Positions 54,458-62,859 of a DNA stretch of 64,000 bases are shown in pieces. How positions within the stretch are numbered: position 1 is the stretch's first letter; each line of letters opens with the position of its first letter. The stretch comes from Pseudomonas sp. A34-9 (lineage in GTDB: Bacteria; Pseudomonadota; Gammaproteobacteria; Pseudomonadales; Pseudomonadaceae). The notes beneath the pieces are model-generated. The model worked only from the letters and a program-made list of their open reading frames with translations, was not told the origin of the DNA and searched no databases. The position numbers and the translations under genes are program-made. The DNA lies in the NCBI RefSeq assembly GCF_029543085.1, contig NZ_CP119967.1:1824501-1888500 (forward strand), given 5' to 3'.

Positions 54458-54530
54458 CCCTGCGCCTTGCCCCAACCCTGTCCAAGTGCTAAACCTTGTA
54501 CAGGTTCGTCAATGACAAGGAAGCCAGTCA

Positions 54531-54836
54531 ATGTCAGTCGTTGCAGAAGTATCTCCGGATGGGAAGAAACTCAAGATATCGGTCAAAGGCCGATTCGATT
54601 TCGGCAAACATCAAGAATTTCGTAATTCTTACGAGCGCGTCGAGCCAGAGCCCAATTCCTATGAGCTGGATCTGAAAGACACCACTTATCTGGACAGTTC
54701 CGCCCTCGGCATGTTGCTGCTCTTGCGGGATCACGCGGGTGGCGATGATTCGGATATTCGGGTGGTGAATCCGAATTCGGATGTGCGCAAGATCCTCGCC
54801 ATCTCCAATTTCGACAAGCTCTTCGACATCACTTGA
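54531..54836 (+). CDS. hsbA: Anti-sigma factor antagonist HsbA (STAS domain)
   Basis: A 101-aa STAS-domain protein. The phosphorylatable serine lies in LDSSALGMLLLL, with S56 in the same place as that reported for P. aeruginosa HsbA; the N-terminal GKKLKISVKGRFDFGKH is typical. It binds the anti-sigma factor FlgM or other partners depending on phosphorylation by HsbR, shifting cells between swimming and surface growth. hsbR begins at its stop (TTGA). Confidence 0.9.
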   Translation: MSVVAEVSPDGKKLKISVKGRFDFGKHQEFRNSYERVEPEPNSYELDLKDTTYLDSSALGMLLLLRDHAGGDDSDIRVVNPNSDVRKILAISNFDKLFDIT

Positions 54837-54841
54837 CGGCC

Positions 54842-56545
54842 ATGCAGGCGCAAGAGCCGCTGACGATCCTGATCGCCGAAGACAGTGCCGCCGACCGACT
54901 GCTGCTCTCGACCATCGTCCGTCGCCAGGGGCACGAAGTCCTGACGGCGGCCAACGGTGCTGAAGCAGTCGATCTGTTTCGCCGCCAGCAACCCGATCTG
55001 GTGCTGATGGACGCGATGATGCCGGTCATGGACGGCTTCGAAGCCGCGCGGCAGATCAAGGCGCTGGCGGGCGAAACGCTGGTGCCGATCATCTTCCTCA
55101 CCTCGCTGACCGAAAGCGAAGCGCTGGCCCGTTGTCTGGAGGCCGGTGGTGACGACTTTCTGGCGAAGCCCTACAACCAGGTGATCCTCGCCGCCAAAAT
55201 CAAGGCGATGGATCGTTTGCGCCGGTTGCAGGCGACCGTGTTGCAACAGCGCGACCTGATCGCCAAACACCATGATTACCTGCTCAACGAACAGCGCGTG
55301 GCCAAAGCGGTGTTCGACAAGGTTGCGCACTCCGGCTGCCTGAGCGCAGCGAATATCCGCTACCTGCAATCGCCCTATGCCTTGTTCAATGGCGACCTGC
55401 TGCTGGCGGCCTACACCCCGGCGGGCGACATGCATGTGCTGTTGGGGGATTTTACCGGTCATGGCCTGCCGGCAGCGGTCGGGGCGATGCCACTGGCCGA
55501 AGTGTTCTACGGCATGACCGCCAAAGGCTATGGCCTGGCCGAAACCCTGCGCGAGATGAACGCCAAGCTCAAACGCATCCTGCCGGTGGACATGTTCTGC
55601 TGCGCCACGCTGCTCTGCCTGAGTTTTCAGCGGCGTTCGGTCGAAGTGTGGAACGGCGGCATGCCCGATGGCTATCTGCATCGGATCGCCACGGGCGAGC
55701 GCGTGCCATTGGCCGCGCGCCATCTGCCGCTGGGCGTGCTCAGCCCACAGGCATTCGATGACTGCACGGAAGTTCATCCGATGGCGGTGGGTGATCGGGT
55801 GTTCTTGTTGTCCGACGGTGTGATCGACACCAGCGATGCCAATGATCAACTGTTCGGTGTCGAGCGTTTGCAGCAGGTGTTCGCCGCCAATCGTGAGCCC
55901 GACCGCCTGTTCGAGGACCTTGAGCAGGCACTGCGGGATTTTCGCGGCGAGGCACGCGACGACGTCAGCATGGTCGAGGTCAGCCTGCTCGAGCCGGCGC
56001 AGGTCAGGCCGTCGGCGCCGGTGTATTCCGACAGTGGCCAGTCATGTCCGCTCGACTGGTCGGTGAGCTTCGAGTTTCGCGGCGCCACGCTCAAGCGTTT
56101 CAACCCCTTGCCGTACCTGTTGCAGTTGCTGCTTGAAGTGCATGGGCTGCGGACGCAGAGTGGCGCTTTGTACAGTGTGCTGGCCGAGTTGTATTCCAAT
56201 GCGCTGGAGCATGGCGTACTGGGGCTGGACTCCAGTCTCAAGCGCGATGCGGCGGGTTTCGCTCGTTACTATCAGCAGCGCAATGATCGGCTCGAGGCGC
56301 TGCAGGACGGTTTTGTCCGCGTGCATTTGCAGGTGCAGCCACGAGGCGAGGGCGGGTGCCTGCTGATTCGCGTTGAAGACAGCGGCAAGGGTTTTGATGT
56401 GGCGCGGGTCATGGAAAGGCCGCTGGACGGTGTCCGTTTGTCGGGGCGCGGCGTCAGTCTGGTCCGGCAATTGGGGCATAACGCCAGTTGGTCGGACGAA
56501 GGTCGTAGTGCTCGCGTGGAGTTTTCCTGGGAGGTTGAGGCATAA
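54842..56545 (+). CDS. hsbR: HsbR: response regulator with PP2C phosphatase and kinase domain
   Basis: A 567-aa three-domain protein. The N-terminal receiver (about 6-125; VLMDAMMPVMDG with the phosphoacceptor Asp) precedes a SpoIIE/PP2C phosphatase (about 185-390; LLGDFTGHGLPAAVGAMPL, VFLLSDGVIDT) and a C-terminal HATPase anti-sigma kinase domain (about 420-560; LAELYSNALEHGVLGL, RVEDSGKGFD). It phosphorylates and dephosphorylates HsbA under control of HptB. Start ambiguous: ATG 54842 (MQAQEPLTILIAEDS) or TTG 54833, which overlaps the hsbA stop. Confidence 0.92.
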   Translation: MQAQEPLTILIAEDSAADRLLLSTIVRRQGHEVLTAANGAEAVDLFRRQQPDLVLMDAMMPVMDGFEAARQIKALAGETLVPIIFLTSLTESEALARCLEAGGDDFLAKPYNQVILAAKIKAMDRLRRLQATVLQQRDLIAKHHDYLLNEQRVAKAVFDKVAHSGCLSAANIRYLQSPYALFNGDLLLAAYTPAGDMHVLLGDFTGHGLPAAVGAMPLAEVFYGMTAKGYGLAETLREMNAKLKRILPVDMFCCATLLCLSFQRRSVEVWNGGMPDGYLHRIATGERVPLAARHLPLGVLSPQAFDDCTEVHPMAVGDRVFLLSDGVIDTSDANDQLFGVERLQQVFAANREPDRLFEDLEQALRDFRGEARDDVSMVEVSLLEPAQVRPSAPVYSDSGQSCPLDWSVSFEFRGATLKRFNPLPYLLQLLLEVHGLRTQSGALYSVLAELYSNALEHGVLGLDSSLKRDAAGFARYYQQRNDRLEALQDGFVRVHLQVQPRGEGGCLLIRVEDSGKGFDVARVMERPLDGVRLSGRGVSLVRQLGHNASWSDEGRSARVEFSWEVEA

Positions 56546-56576
56546 TTCGCGCAATTCTTGATCAAGGAGTGAGCAA

Positions 56577-56924
56577 GTGACTGACACACATATTGATCGC
56601 GAGGCGCTGAGCGTACTGCGCGAAGTCATGGAGGAGGGTTATCCGGAACTTCTGGATACCTTTCTGGCAGACTCCGAAAATCGCCTGGTTGAGCTGCGCA
56701 AGGCAGCGGACGCCACGGTCCTGTCGGAAGTGGCCCATAGCTTCAAGGGCAGCGCCAGCAACATGGGCGCTCTGCGGTTGGCGGCGCTCTGCCAGAAGCT
56801 GGAATCGGAAGCCAACGTCAAAAGCCCCGCGGACATCGCCAGGCTGGTTGCTGACATCACTGGCGAGTTCGCCGAAGTCCGCCCGGTTTACGAAGACGAG
56901 CGACAGCACGCGCTAACGCACTGA
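56577..56924 (+). CDS. hptB: Histidine phosphotransfer protein HptB
   Basis: A 115-aa four-helix HPt module. The phosphorylated histidine is H54 in VAHSFKGSASNMGALRL. It receives phosphate from hybrid kinases and passes it to the HsbR receiver. The GTG at 56577 has AAGGAGTG upstream. In P. aeruginosa the three genes (PA3345-PA3347) occur together; here they sit between fliJ and fliK. Confidence 0.92.
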   Translation: MTDTHIDREALSVLREVMEEGYPELLDTFLADSENRLVELRKAADATVLSEVAHSFKGSASNMGALRLAALCQKLESEANVKSPADIARLVADITGEFAEVRPVYEDERQHALTH

Positions 56925-56965
56925 TATCCCGCCGTTCGGCGCTTTTCACGAGCGCCGGGCAAATC

Positions 56966-56981
56966 TGGCCCGGCACTTGCA
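56966..56981 (+). promoter_or_regulatory. Sigma-54 promoter of fliK
   Basis: TGGCCCG-N4-TTGCA with GG (56967-56968) and GC (56979-56980) 10 nt apart, one departure from TGGCACG. Its -24 element overlaps the right arm of an inverted repeat GCCGGGC (56954-56960)/GCCCGGC (56968-56974), which may also terminate hptB. Confidence 0.75.
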
Positions 56982-57030
56982 GTCATCTGCGCAACTGTAC
57001 CTACGATCCCAGTGCAGCGGAGACCGTTTC

Positions 57031-58395
57031 ATGCCTGCGACCCCCAACATCCTTCTTCAGAACGCCGCTCAGGCCAAGGCGCAAGCTGCCTCGGCGAAAA
57101 CGTCGGCTATGGCCGTAGACACTGGGGATAAAGCCTCAAGCTTCGCTAAAGTGTTCGCCGATCAGGGATCGAGCAAGCCTGTCGCCACCGCTGACAATTC
57201 GCCCAAGTCGCCGCGTGACAAGGTCTCTGACAACAGCGGCAAAAAGGATGTCGGCAAGGATCAGTCTGCCGCTGCGCAGCCGGCGGTTGCCGATAGCGGC
57301 AACGACTTGCCTGCCGACAAAACCGCAGCGACCGATGACACCAGCACCAGCAGCGACGACAGCGCGGACAGCAGCCAGACCCCGGTGGTGGATGCTGCGC
57401 CGGTTGATCCGACACTCGATCCGGCATTGGCAACCGCTGTCCAGCCTGTGGTGACGACGCCTGTGGCGCAGGCCCCGGCAACCCCTGCCCAGCCTGAAAC
57501 CGAAACCCCGGCACTCGCCGCATTGCCGGGTGTGGTCAAAGATCCGGCACCGACCACCGACAGCGATTTCGACCCTTCGGCTGATCCCCTCGATTCGATG
57601 CCGGCCGTGCGCATGGCGATGGAGCAGGGCGGGCACATTTCCGCCGCCAGCCAGGCACAACCGAAAGCCTCGCCGGCTCAGGCGCAGGCCGACGGTGAAC
57701 TGACGGCGGCGCAAAACTTCGCGGCCGGCATGGCCAGCATGCTCGACGTGCAGGCCGACAAGGACAGTACCAGTCAGGGCGGCGACAAAGCGTTCAGCGG
57801 CTTGATCGATGACGGCCTCAAAGACCTCAAAACCGCCACCAGCGATACCCGCGTCGATGACTTCGCCAACCGTCTGGCGGCACTGACGCAGGCGGCTACA
57901 CCGAAGACTGCGAATGCAGTACCGGTGAATCAGCCGATTGCCATGCACCAGAGCGGCTGGACCGAAGAGGTGGTCAACCGCGTCATGTATCTGTCGAGCG
58001 CCAACCTGAAAGCGGCAGACATTCAGTTGCAGCCGGCCGAACTGGGGCGCCTGGACATCCGTGTCAACATGGTCCCGGATCAACAAACCCAGGTCACGTT
58101 CATGAGCGCGCATCCGAGCGTGCGTGAAGCGCTGGACGGGCAAATGCATCGTCTGCGCGAGATGTTCAACCAGCAGGGCATGGGCCAGGTCGACGTCAAT
58201 GTCTCCGACCAGAGCCGGGGCTGGCAGGGGCAGCAAGGTCAGGAGCAGGCGCAACAGGGCCAGAATGGTCGCACCAGCGCTGCCGGCGGTCGCCTCGATG
58301 CGGCGGATGAAGAATTGGCACCTACCGCAATTGCTGAAGCCGCCGCTCAAACCACCAGCGTGATCGGCACCAGCGCGGTCGACTACTACGCCTGA
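57031..58395 (+). CDS. fliK: Flagellar hook-length control protein FliK
   Basis: A 454-aa molecular ruler. A long Asp/Thr/Ala/Pro-rich disordered N-terminal region (about 20-280) is followed by the Flg_hook C-terminal domain (about 310-400; LQPAELGRLDIRVNMV, VREALDGQMHRLREMF) that flips FlhB specificity, and a Gln/Gly-rich tail. The ATG at 57031 is chosen because the family start MPATPNILLQ lies there; an in-frame ATG at 56977 precedes the domain and lies too close to the promoter. A REP follows. Confidence 0.93.
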   Translation: MPATPNILLQNAAQAKAQAASAKTSAMAVDTGDKASSFAKVFADQGSSKPVATADNSPKSPRDKVSDNSGKKDVGKDQSAAAQPAVADSGNDLPADKTAATDDTSTSSDDSADSSQTPVVDAAPVDPTLDPALATAVQPVVTTPVAQAPATPAQPETETPALAALPGVVKDPAPTTDSDFDPSADPLDSMPAVRMAMEQGGHISAASQAQPKASPAQAQADGELTAAQNFAAGMASMLDVQADKDSTSQGGDKAFSGLIDDGLKDLKTATSDTRVDDFANRLAALTQAATPKTANAVPVNQPIAMHQSGWTEEVVNRVMYLSSANLKAADIQLQPAELGRLDIRVNMVPDQQTQVTFMSAHPSVREALDGQMHRLREMFNQQGMGQVDVNVSDQSRGWQGQQGQEQAQQGQNGRTSAAGGRLDAADEELAPTAIAEAAAQTTSVIGTSAVDYYA

Positions 58396-58411
58396 CGACT
58401 GCGGCGACTCG

Positions 58412-58488
58412 AAAAGATCGCAGCCTTCGGCAGCTCCTACAGGGTGTACACATGCCTGAGTAGGAGCTGCCGAAGGCTGCGATCTTTT
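58412..58488. repeat. REP palindrome pair after fliK
   Basis: Arms of 28 nt (58412-58439 and 58461-58488), AAAAGATCGCAGCCTTCGGC and complement, 21-nt spacer. It sits 17 bp after the fliK stop. Confidence 0.87.
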
Positions 58489-58536
58489 GCTTTTGTGCGT
58501 GTAGCAGTTCCCCCCTGTTCTTGGCTCCGACACTTC

Positions 58537-58552
58537 TGGCATAACACTTGCT
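58537..58552 (+). promoter_or_regulatory. Sigma-54 promoter of fliL operon
   Basis: TGGCATA-N4-TTGCT with GG (58538-58539) and GC (58550-58551) 10 nt apart, 51 nt before fliL and just behind the REP. Well placed to drive fliLMNOPQR-flhB. Confidence 0.8.
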
Positions 58553-58602
58553 CTTGCCTTGCCGTGCGACTGTGAAAACCCGAATAGTGACGGATTATTG
58601 GC

Positions 58603-59106
58603 ATGGCGAAGAGCGAAACAGCAGCAGTGAAAGACCCCGCAACCAAAGGCAAACTCAAGCTGATCATTGTGATCGTGCTGGCGTTGCTGCTGGCCATTGG
58701 TGCATCCGTGGGGGCGACCTGGTTCTTCATGCACAGTGCCCAGAGCAAACCTGCCGAGGCCGCTGATGCGGCGCCTGTCGGCAAGCAACCGGCGATTTTC
58801 GAGCCGATGGCGCCGGCCTTTGTTGCTAACTACAACCAGAACGGCCGTCAGCGCTACATGCAGGTGAGCATCACCATGCTGGCGCGTAATCAGGCCGATC
58901 TGGAAGCGCTCAAAGTGCACATGCCGGTGATCCGCAACAACCTGGTGATGCTCTTCTCCGGTCAGGATTTCGCCACCTTGGCGACCCCGGTCGGCCAGGA
59001 GATGTTGCGCCAGAAGGCCACAGCCAGCGTCCAGGAAGTGGCGCAGAAAGAGCTGGGCAAAGTGGTGATCGAACAGTTGCTTTTCACTAATTTCGTACTG
59101 CAGTAG
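58603..59106 (+). CDS. fliL: Flagellar basal-body-associated protein FliL
   Basis: A 167-aa single-pass inner-membrane protein. The TM is at about 20-43 (IIVIVLALLLAIGASVGATW), followed by a periplasmic domain with RYMQVSITMLARNQADLEAL and the C-terminal VIEQLLFTNFVLQ. It sits around the stator and supports torque. First gene of the fliL operon, 9 bp before fliM. Confidence 0.95.
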   Translation: MAKSETAAVKDPATKGKLKLIIVIVLALLLAIGASVGATWFFMHSAQSKPAEAADAAPVGKQPAIFEPMAPAFVANYNQNGRQRYMQVSITMLARNQADLEALKVHMPVIRNNLVMLFSGQDFATLATPVGQEMLRQKATASVQEVAQKELGKVVIEQLLFTNFVLQ

Positions 59107-59115
59107 GAACACGAC

Positions 59116-60084
59116 ATGGCCGTGCAGGATCTGCTGTCCCAGGATGAAATCGACGCGCTGTTGCACGGCGTCGACGATGGTCTGGTACAGACCGATAACG
59201 CTGCCGAACCCGGCAGTGTCAAAAGCTACGACCTGACCAGCCAGGATCGCATCGTCCGTGGACGCATGCCGACTCTGGAAATGATCAACGAGCGATTTGC
59301 CCGCTACACCCGCATCAGCATGTTCAACATGCTGCGCCGCTCGGCGGACGTTGCCGTCGGTGGCGTACAGGTGATGAAGTTCGGCGAATACGTGCACTCG
59401 CTGTACGTGCCGACCAGCCTCAACCTGGTCAAGATCAAACCGTTGCGCGGCACTGCGCTGTTCATCCTCGACGCCAAACTGGTGTTCAAGCTGGTGGACA
59501 ACTTCTTCGGCGGCGATGGCCGTCACGCCAAGATCGAAGGGCGTGAATTCACCCCGACCGAACTGCGCGTGGTGCGCATGGTGCTGGAGCAGGCTTTCGT
59601 CGATTTGAAAGAAGCCTGGCAGGCGATCATGGAAGTCAACTTCGAGTACATCAACTCGGAAGTGAACCCGGCCATGGCCAACATCGTCGGCCCGAGCGAA
59701 GCGATTGTTGTCTCCACCTTCCACATCGAACTCGATGGCGGTGGCGGCGATCTGCACGTGACCATGCCGTACTCGATGATCGAGCCGGTGCGCGAAATGC
59801 TCGATGCCGGTTTCCAGTCCGACCTCGACGATCAGGACGAGCGCTGGGTCAATGCCCTGCGCCAGGACGTGCTCGACGTCGACGTGCCGATCGGTGCCAC
59901 CGTCGCGCGCCGCCAGTTGAAGCTGCGCGACATCCTGCACATGCAGCCGGGGGATGTGATCCCGGTGGAAATGCCGGACGAAATGATCATGCGCGCCAAC
60001 GGCGTGCCGGCCTTCAAGGTCAAGATGGGCTCGCACAAAGGCAACCTCGCGTTGCAGGTGATCGAGCCGATCGAGCGTCGCTGA
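59116..60084 (+). CDS. fliM: Flagellar motor switch protein FliM
   Basis: A 322-aa C-ring protein. The N-terminal CheY-P-binding peptide LLSQDEIDALLHGVDD is intact; the middle CheC-like domain has RYTRISMFNMLRRSADV and the C-terminal SpoA domain VPIGATVARRQLKLRDIL. It links chemotaxis signalling to rotor switching. Usual length. Confidence 0.98.
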   Translation: MAVQDLLSQDEIDALLHGVDDGLVQTDNAAEPGSVKSYDLTSQDRIVRGRMPTLEMINERFARYTRISMFNMLRRSADVAVGGVQVMKFGEYVHSLYVPTSLNLVKIKPLRGTALFILDAKLVFKLVDNFFGGDGRHAKIEGREFTPTELRVVRMVLEQAFVDLKEAWQAIMEVNFEYINSEVNPAMANIVGPSEAIVVSTFHIELDGGGGDLHVTMPYSMIEPVREMLDAGFQSDLDDQDERWVNALRQDVLDVDVPIGATVARRQLKLRDILHMQPGDVIPVEMPDEMIMRANGVPAFKVKMGSHKGNLALQVIEPIERR

Positions 60085-60137
60085 AGCGGCGCTCCAACCC
60101 CCAAGCATTTAACTGAATTTTTGCCCGCCGAGGACAA

Positions 60138-60590
60138 ATGATGAACGACGATATGAACGCCCAGGACGACCAGGCACTGGCTGACGAATGGGCTGCGGCC
60201 CTGGAAGAAACCGGTGACGGTCAAGCTGACATCGACGCCCTGCTGGCCGCCGACGCAGCCAGCGGCTCGCGTCTGCCGATGGAAGAGTTCGGCAGCGTGC
60301 CGAAGAACAACGACCCGGTGACCCTCGACGGCCCGAACCTGGACGTGATCCTCGACATCCCGGTGTCGATCTCGATGGAAGTGGGCAGCACCGACATCAA
60401 CATCCGCAACCTGCTGCAACTCAACCAGGGTTCGGTGATCGAGCTGGACCGTCTGGCCGGCGAGCCGCTGGACGTGCTGGTCAACGGCACCTTGATCGCG
60501 CACGGTGAAGTGGTGGTGGTCAACGAGAAGTTCGGCATCCGCCTGACTGACGTGATCAGCCCAAGCGAACGCATCAAGAAGCTGCGCTGA
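60138..60590 (+). CDS. fliN: Flagellar motor switch protein FliN
   Basis: A 150-aa C-ring base protein with an N-terminal extension (QDDQALADEWAAALEETGDG) and a C-terminal SpoA domain (LDIPVSISMEVGSTDINIRN, VVNEKFGIRLTDVISPSERI). The ATG at 60138 follows GAGGAC; ATG 60141 is the immediate alternative. The GTG of fliO begins directly after its stop. Confidence 0.97.
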   Translation: MMNDDMNAQDDQALADEWAAALEETGDGQADIDALLAADAASGSRLPMEEFGSVPKNNDPVTLDGPNLDVILDIPVSISMEVGSTDINIRNLLQLNQGSVIELDRLAGEPLDVLVNGTLIAHGEVVVVNEKFGIRLTDVISPSERIKKLR

Positions 60591-61043
60591 GTGAAACGGT
60601 TTCTCTGGGCTTTGCTGGCATTGCCATTGAGCGTGCTGGCCGCCGAACCGTCGACGACCACCACCGTGCCTGCTGCCACCGCGCCGATGGTCAACAGCGG
60701 CGTGGCCGGGCAACTGACGCAATTGGTGTTCGGCCTGTTGCTGGTGCTGGGGTTGATCTTCTTCCTCGCCTGGCTGTTGCGCCGGGTGCAGCAGGCAGGG
60801 CCGGCCGGCAAGGGCCAGGTGATCGAGCTGATCGGTTCGCGCGCGCTCGGGCCGCGTGACCGGTTGATGCTGGTCCAAGTCGGCAACGAGCAGATTCTGC
60901 TCGGCCTGAGCCCTGGCACCATCACCGCGCTGCACGTGCTCAAGGAGCCGGTTGAAGTGCCCAGCGCCAGTGAGAAAGCGACGCCGGAATTTGCCCAGCA
61001 TTTGCTGAAGATTCTCGGCAAGGATCAGAAGGATAAGAAGTAA
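60591..61043 (+). CDS. fliO: Flagellar export assembly protein FliO
   Basis: A 150-aa membrane protein with a hydrophobic N-terminus ([15 protein letters not shown]), one TM at about 45-65 ([19 protein letters not shown]) and the conserved [20 protein letters not shown] and [16 protein letters not shown]. It assists FliP folding and assembly of the export gate. GTG start; the last base overlaps fliP (TAATG). Confidence 0.92.
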   Translation: MKRFLWALLALPLSVLAAEPSTTTTVPAATAPMVNSGVAGQLTQLVFGLLLVLGLIFFLAWLLRRVQQAGPAGKGQVIELIGSRALGPRDRLMLVQVGNEQILLGLSPGTITALHVLKEPVEVPSASEKATPEFAQHLLKILGKDQKDKK

Positions 61044-61801
61044 TGGGTGCGTTACGCATCGTCTTGACGCTGGCCTTGTTGCTGGCCGCGCCGCTGGCGT
61101 TCGCCGCCGATCCGTTGTCGATCCCGGCGATCACGCTTGGCACCAACGCCGATGGCGCGCAGGAATATTCGGTCAGCCTGCAGATCCTGCTGATCATGAC
61201 CGCCCTGAGCTTCATTCCGGCGGCCGTGATTCTGATGACCAGCTTCACGCGGATCATCATCGTCTTCTCGATCCTGCGTCAGGCCCTCGGTCTGCAACAG
61301 ACACCGTCGAACCAGATCCTTACCGGCATGGCGCTGTTCCTGACCATGTTCATCATGGCGCCGGTGTTCGACCGGGTGAACAACGATGCGCTGCAACCGT
61401 ATCTGGCGGAAAAACTCACCGCTCAGCAAGCGGTGGAAAAGGCTCAGGTGCCGATCAAGGACTTCATGCTCGCACAGACGCGCACCAGTGATCTGGAGTT
61501 GTTCATGCGCCTGTCCAAGCGTACTGACATCGCCACGCCGGATCAGGCGCCGCTGACCATTCTGGTGCCGGCGTTCGTTACCTCCGAGCTGAAAACCGCG
61601 TTCCAGATCGGCTTCATGATCTTTATTCCGTTCCTGATCATCGACCTCGTCGTGGCCAGTGTGCTGATGGCGATGGGTATGATGATGCTCTCCCCGCTGA
61701 TCATCTCGCTGCCGTTCAAGATCATGCTGTTCGTACTTGTGGATGGCTGGGCGCTGATCATCGGCACGCTTGCCAGCAGTTTTGGAGGTGTCACGCCATG
61801 A
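61043..61801 (+). CDS. fliP: Flagellar export gate protein FliP
   Basis: A 252-aa gate component with a cleavable signal peptide ([15 protein letters not shown]) and four later TM segments. Signatures are [40 protein letters not shown] and [20 protein letters not shown]. FliP pentamers with FliQ and FliR form the export pore. It overlaps fliQ by 4 nt. Confidence 0.97.
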   Translation: MGALRIVLTLALLLAAPLAFAADPLSIPAITLGTNADGAQEYSVSLQILLIMTALSFIPAAVILMTSFTRIIIVFSILRQALGLQQTPSNQILTGMALFLTMFIMAPVFDRVNNDALQPYLAEKLTAQQAVEKAQVPIKDFMLAQTRTSDLELFMRLSKRTDIATPDQAPLTILVPAFVTSELKTAFQIGFMIFIPFLIIDLVVASVLMAMGMMMLSPLIISLPFKIMLFVLVDGWALIIGTLASSFGGVTP

Positions 61802-62067
61802 CGCCAGAAGTTGCGGTCGACATATTTCGTGAAGCCCTGTGGCTGACCACCATGATGGTCGCCATCCTGGTGGTGCCGAGCCTGCTGGTCGGTCTGCTGG
61901 TTTCCATGTTTCAGGCTGCGACCCAGATCAACGAACAGACCCTGAGCTTCCTGCCGCGTCTGCTGGTGATGCTGGTGACCCTGATTGTGGGTGGCCCGTG
62001 GATCGTGCAGACCTTCATGGAGTACATCATCCAGCTGTACAAAAACATTCCGATGGTCATCGGCTAA
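61798..62067 (+). CDS. fliQ: Flagellar export gate protein FliQ
   Basis: An 89-aa protein with two TM hairpins and the signature [20 protein letters not shown] then [17 protein letters not shown]. It forms the valve around the FliP/FliR channel. The ATG overlaps the fliP stop, and fliR follows after 3 nt. Confidence 0.97.
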   Translation: MTPEVAVDIFREALWLTTMMVAILVVPSLLVGLLVSMFQAATQINEQTLSFLPRLLVMLVTLIVGGPWIVQTFMEYIIQLYKNIPMVIG

Positions 62068-62070
62068 GCC

Positions 62071-62856
62071 ATGCAATCGCTGCTTCAGTTGACCGACACC
62101 CAGATCAGTTCCTGGGTGGCGACATTCATGTTGCCGCTGTTTCGCGTCGCCTCGATACTGATGGTCATGCCGGTTTTCGGCACAACCCTCATTCCCCGGC
62201 GTGTGCGCCTGTATTTCGCTGTGGCGATTACTGTGGTGATTGTGCCGGGACTCCCGCCGATGCCGGCAGTCAGCCCGCTCGATCTCAGTGGTTTGCTGTT
62301 GATCGCCGAACAGATTCTGGTCGGCGCCGTTCTCGGGTTTTCTCTGCAGCTGTTTTTCCAGGCCTTCGCCGTGGCCGGGCAAATCGTCGCAGTCCAGATG
62401 GGTATGGGTTTCGCCTCGATGATCGACCCGACCAACGGGGTATCGGTGGCGGTCATCGGGCAGTTCTTCACCATGCTGGTGACGCTGTTGTTCCTGTCGA
62501 TGAACGGCCATCTGGTGGTCTTCGAAGTCCTCACCGAAAGTTTCACCACATTGCCGGTTGGCAGTGGCTTGATGACCGCGCATTACTGGGAGTTGGCCGG
62601 CAAGCTCGGCTGGGTACTGGGGGCGGCGTTGTTGCTGGTGCTGCCGGCAATCACCGCACTGCTGGTGGTCAACATCGCCTTCGGCGTGATGACCCGCGCC
62701 GCGCCGCAACTGAACATTTTCTCCATCGGTTTTCCGCTGACCCTGGTCCTCGGCCTGTTTATTGTCTGGGTCGGTCTGGCCGACATTCTCAACCAGTATC
62801 AGCCGTTGGCCAGTGAGGCCTTGCAGCTGTTACGCGAACTGGCACGGGCGCGCTGA
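62071..62856 (+). CDS. fliR: Flagellar export gate protein FliR
   Basis: A 261-aa polytopic membrane protein, about five to six TM segments. Family motifs include FRVASILMVMPVFGTTLIPR, GQIVAVQMGMGFASMIDPTN and APQLNIFSIGFPLTLVLGLF. One copy completes the FliP5-FliQ4-FliR1 gate. It lies 3 bp before flhB. Confidence 0.97.
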   Translation: MQSLLQLTDTQISSWVATFMLPLFRVASILMVMPVFGTTLIPRRVRLYFAVAITVVIVPGLPPMPAVSPLDLSGLLLIAEQILVGAVLGFSLQLFFQAFAVAGQIVAVQMGMGFASMIDPTNGVSVAVIGQFFTMLVTLLFLSMNGHLVVFEVLTESFTTLPVGSGLMTAHYWELAGKLGWVLGAALLLVLPAITALLVVNIAFGVMTRAAPQLNIFSIGFPLTLVLGLFIVWVGLADILNQYQPLASEALQLLRELARAR

Positions 62857-62859
62857 GTC

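Noticed and set aside
54457..54530. Sigma-28 promoter ahead of hsbA (TAAACCTT at about 54492)
   Set aside because: The -10 region at 11-nt spacing reads TCAATGAC, a poor match to GCCGATAA.
57136..60108. 990-codon minus-strand open frame opposite fliK-fliL-fliM
   Set aside because: Runs through a REP, a sigma-54 promoter and three well-defined flagellar genes; no recognisable domain.
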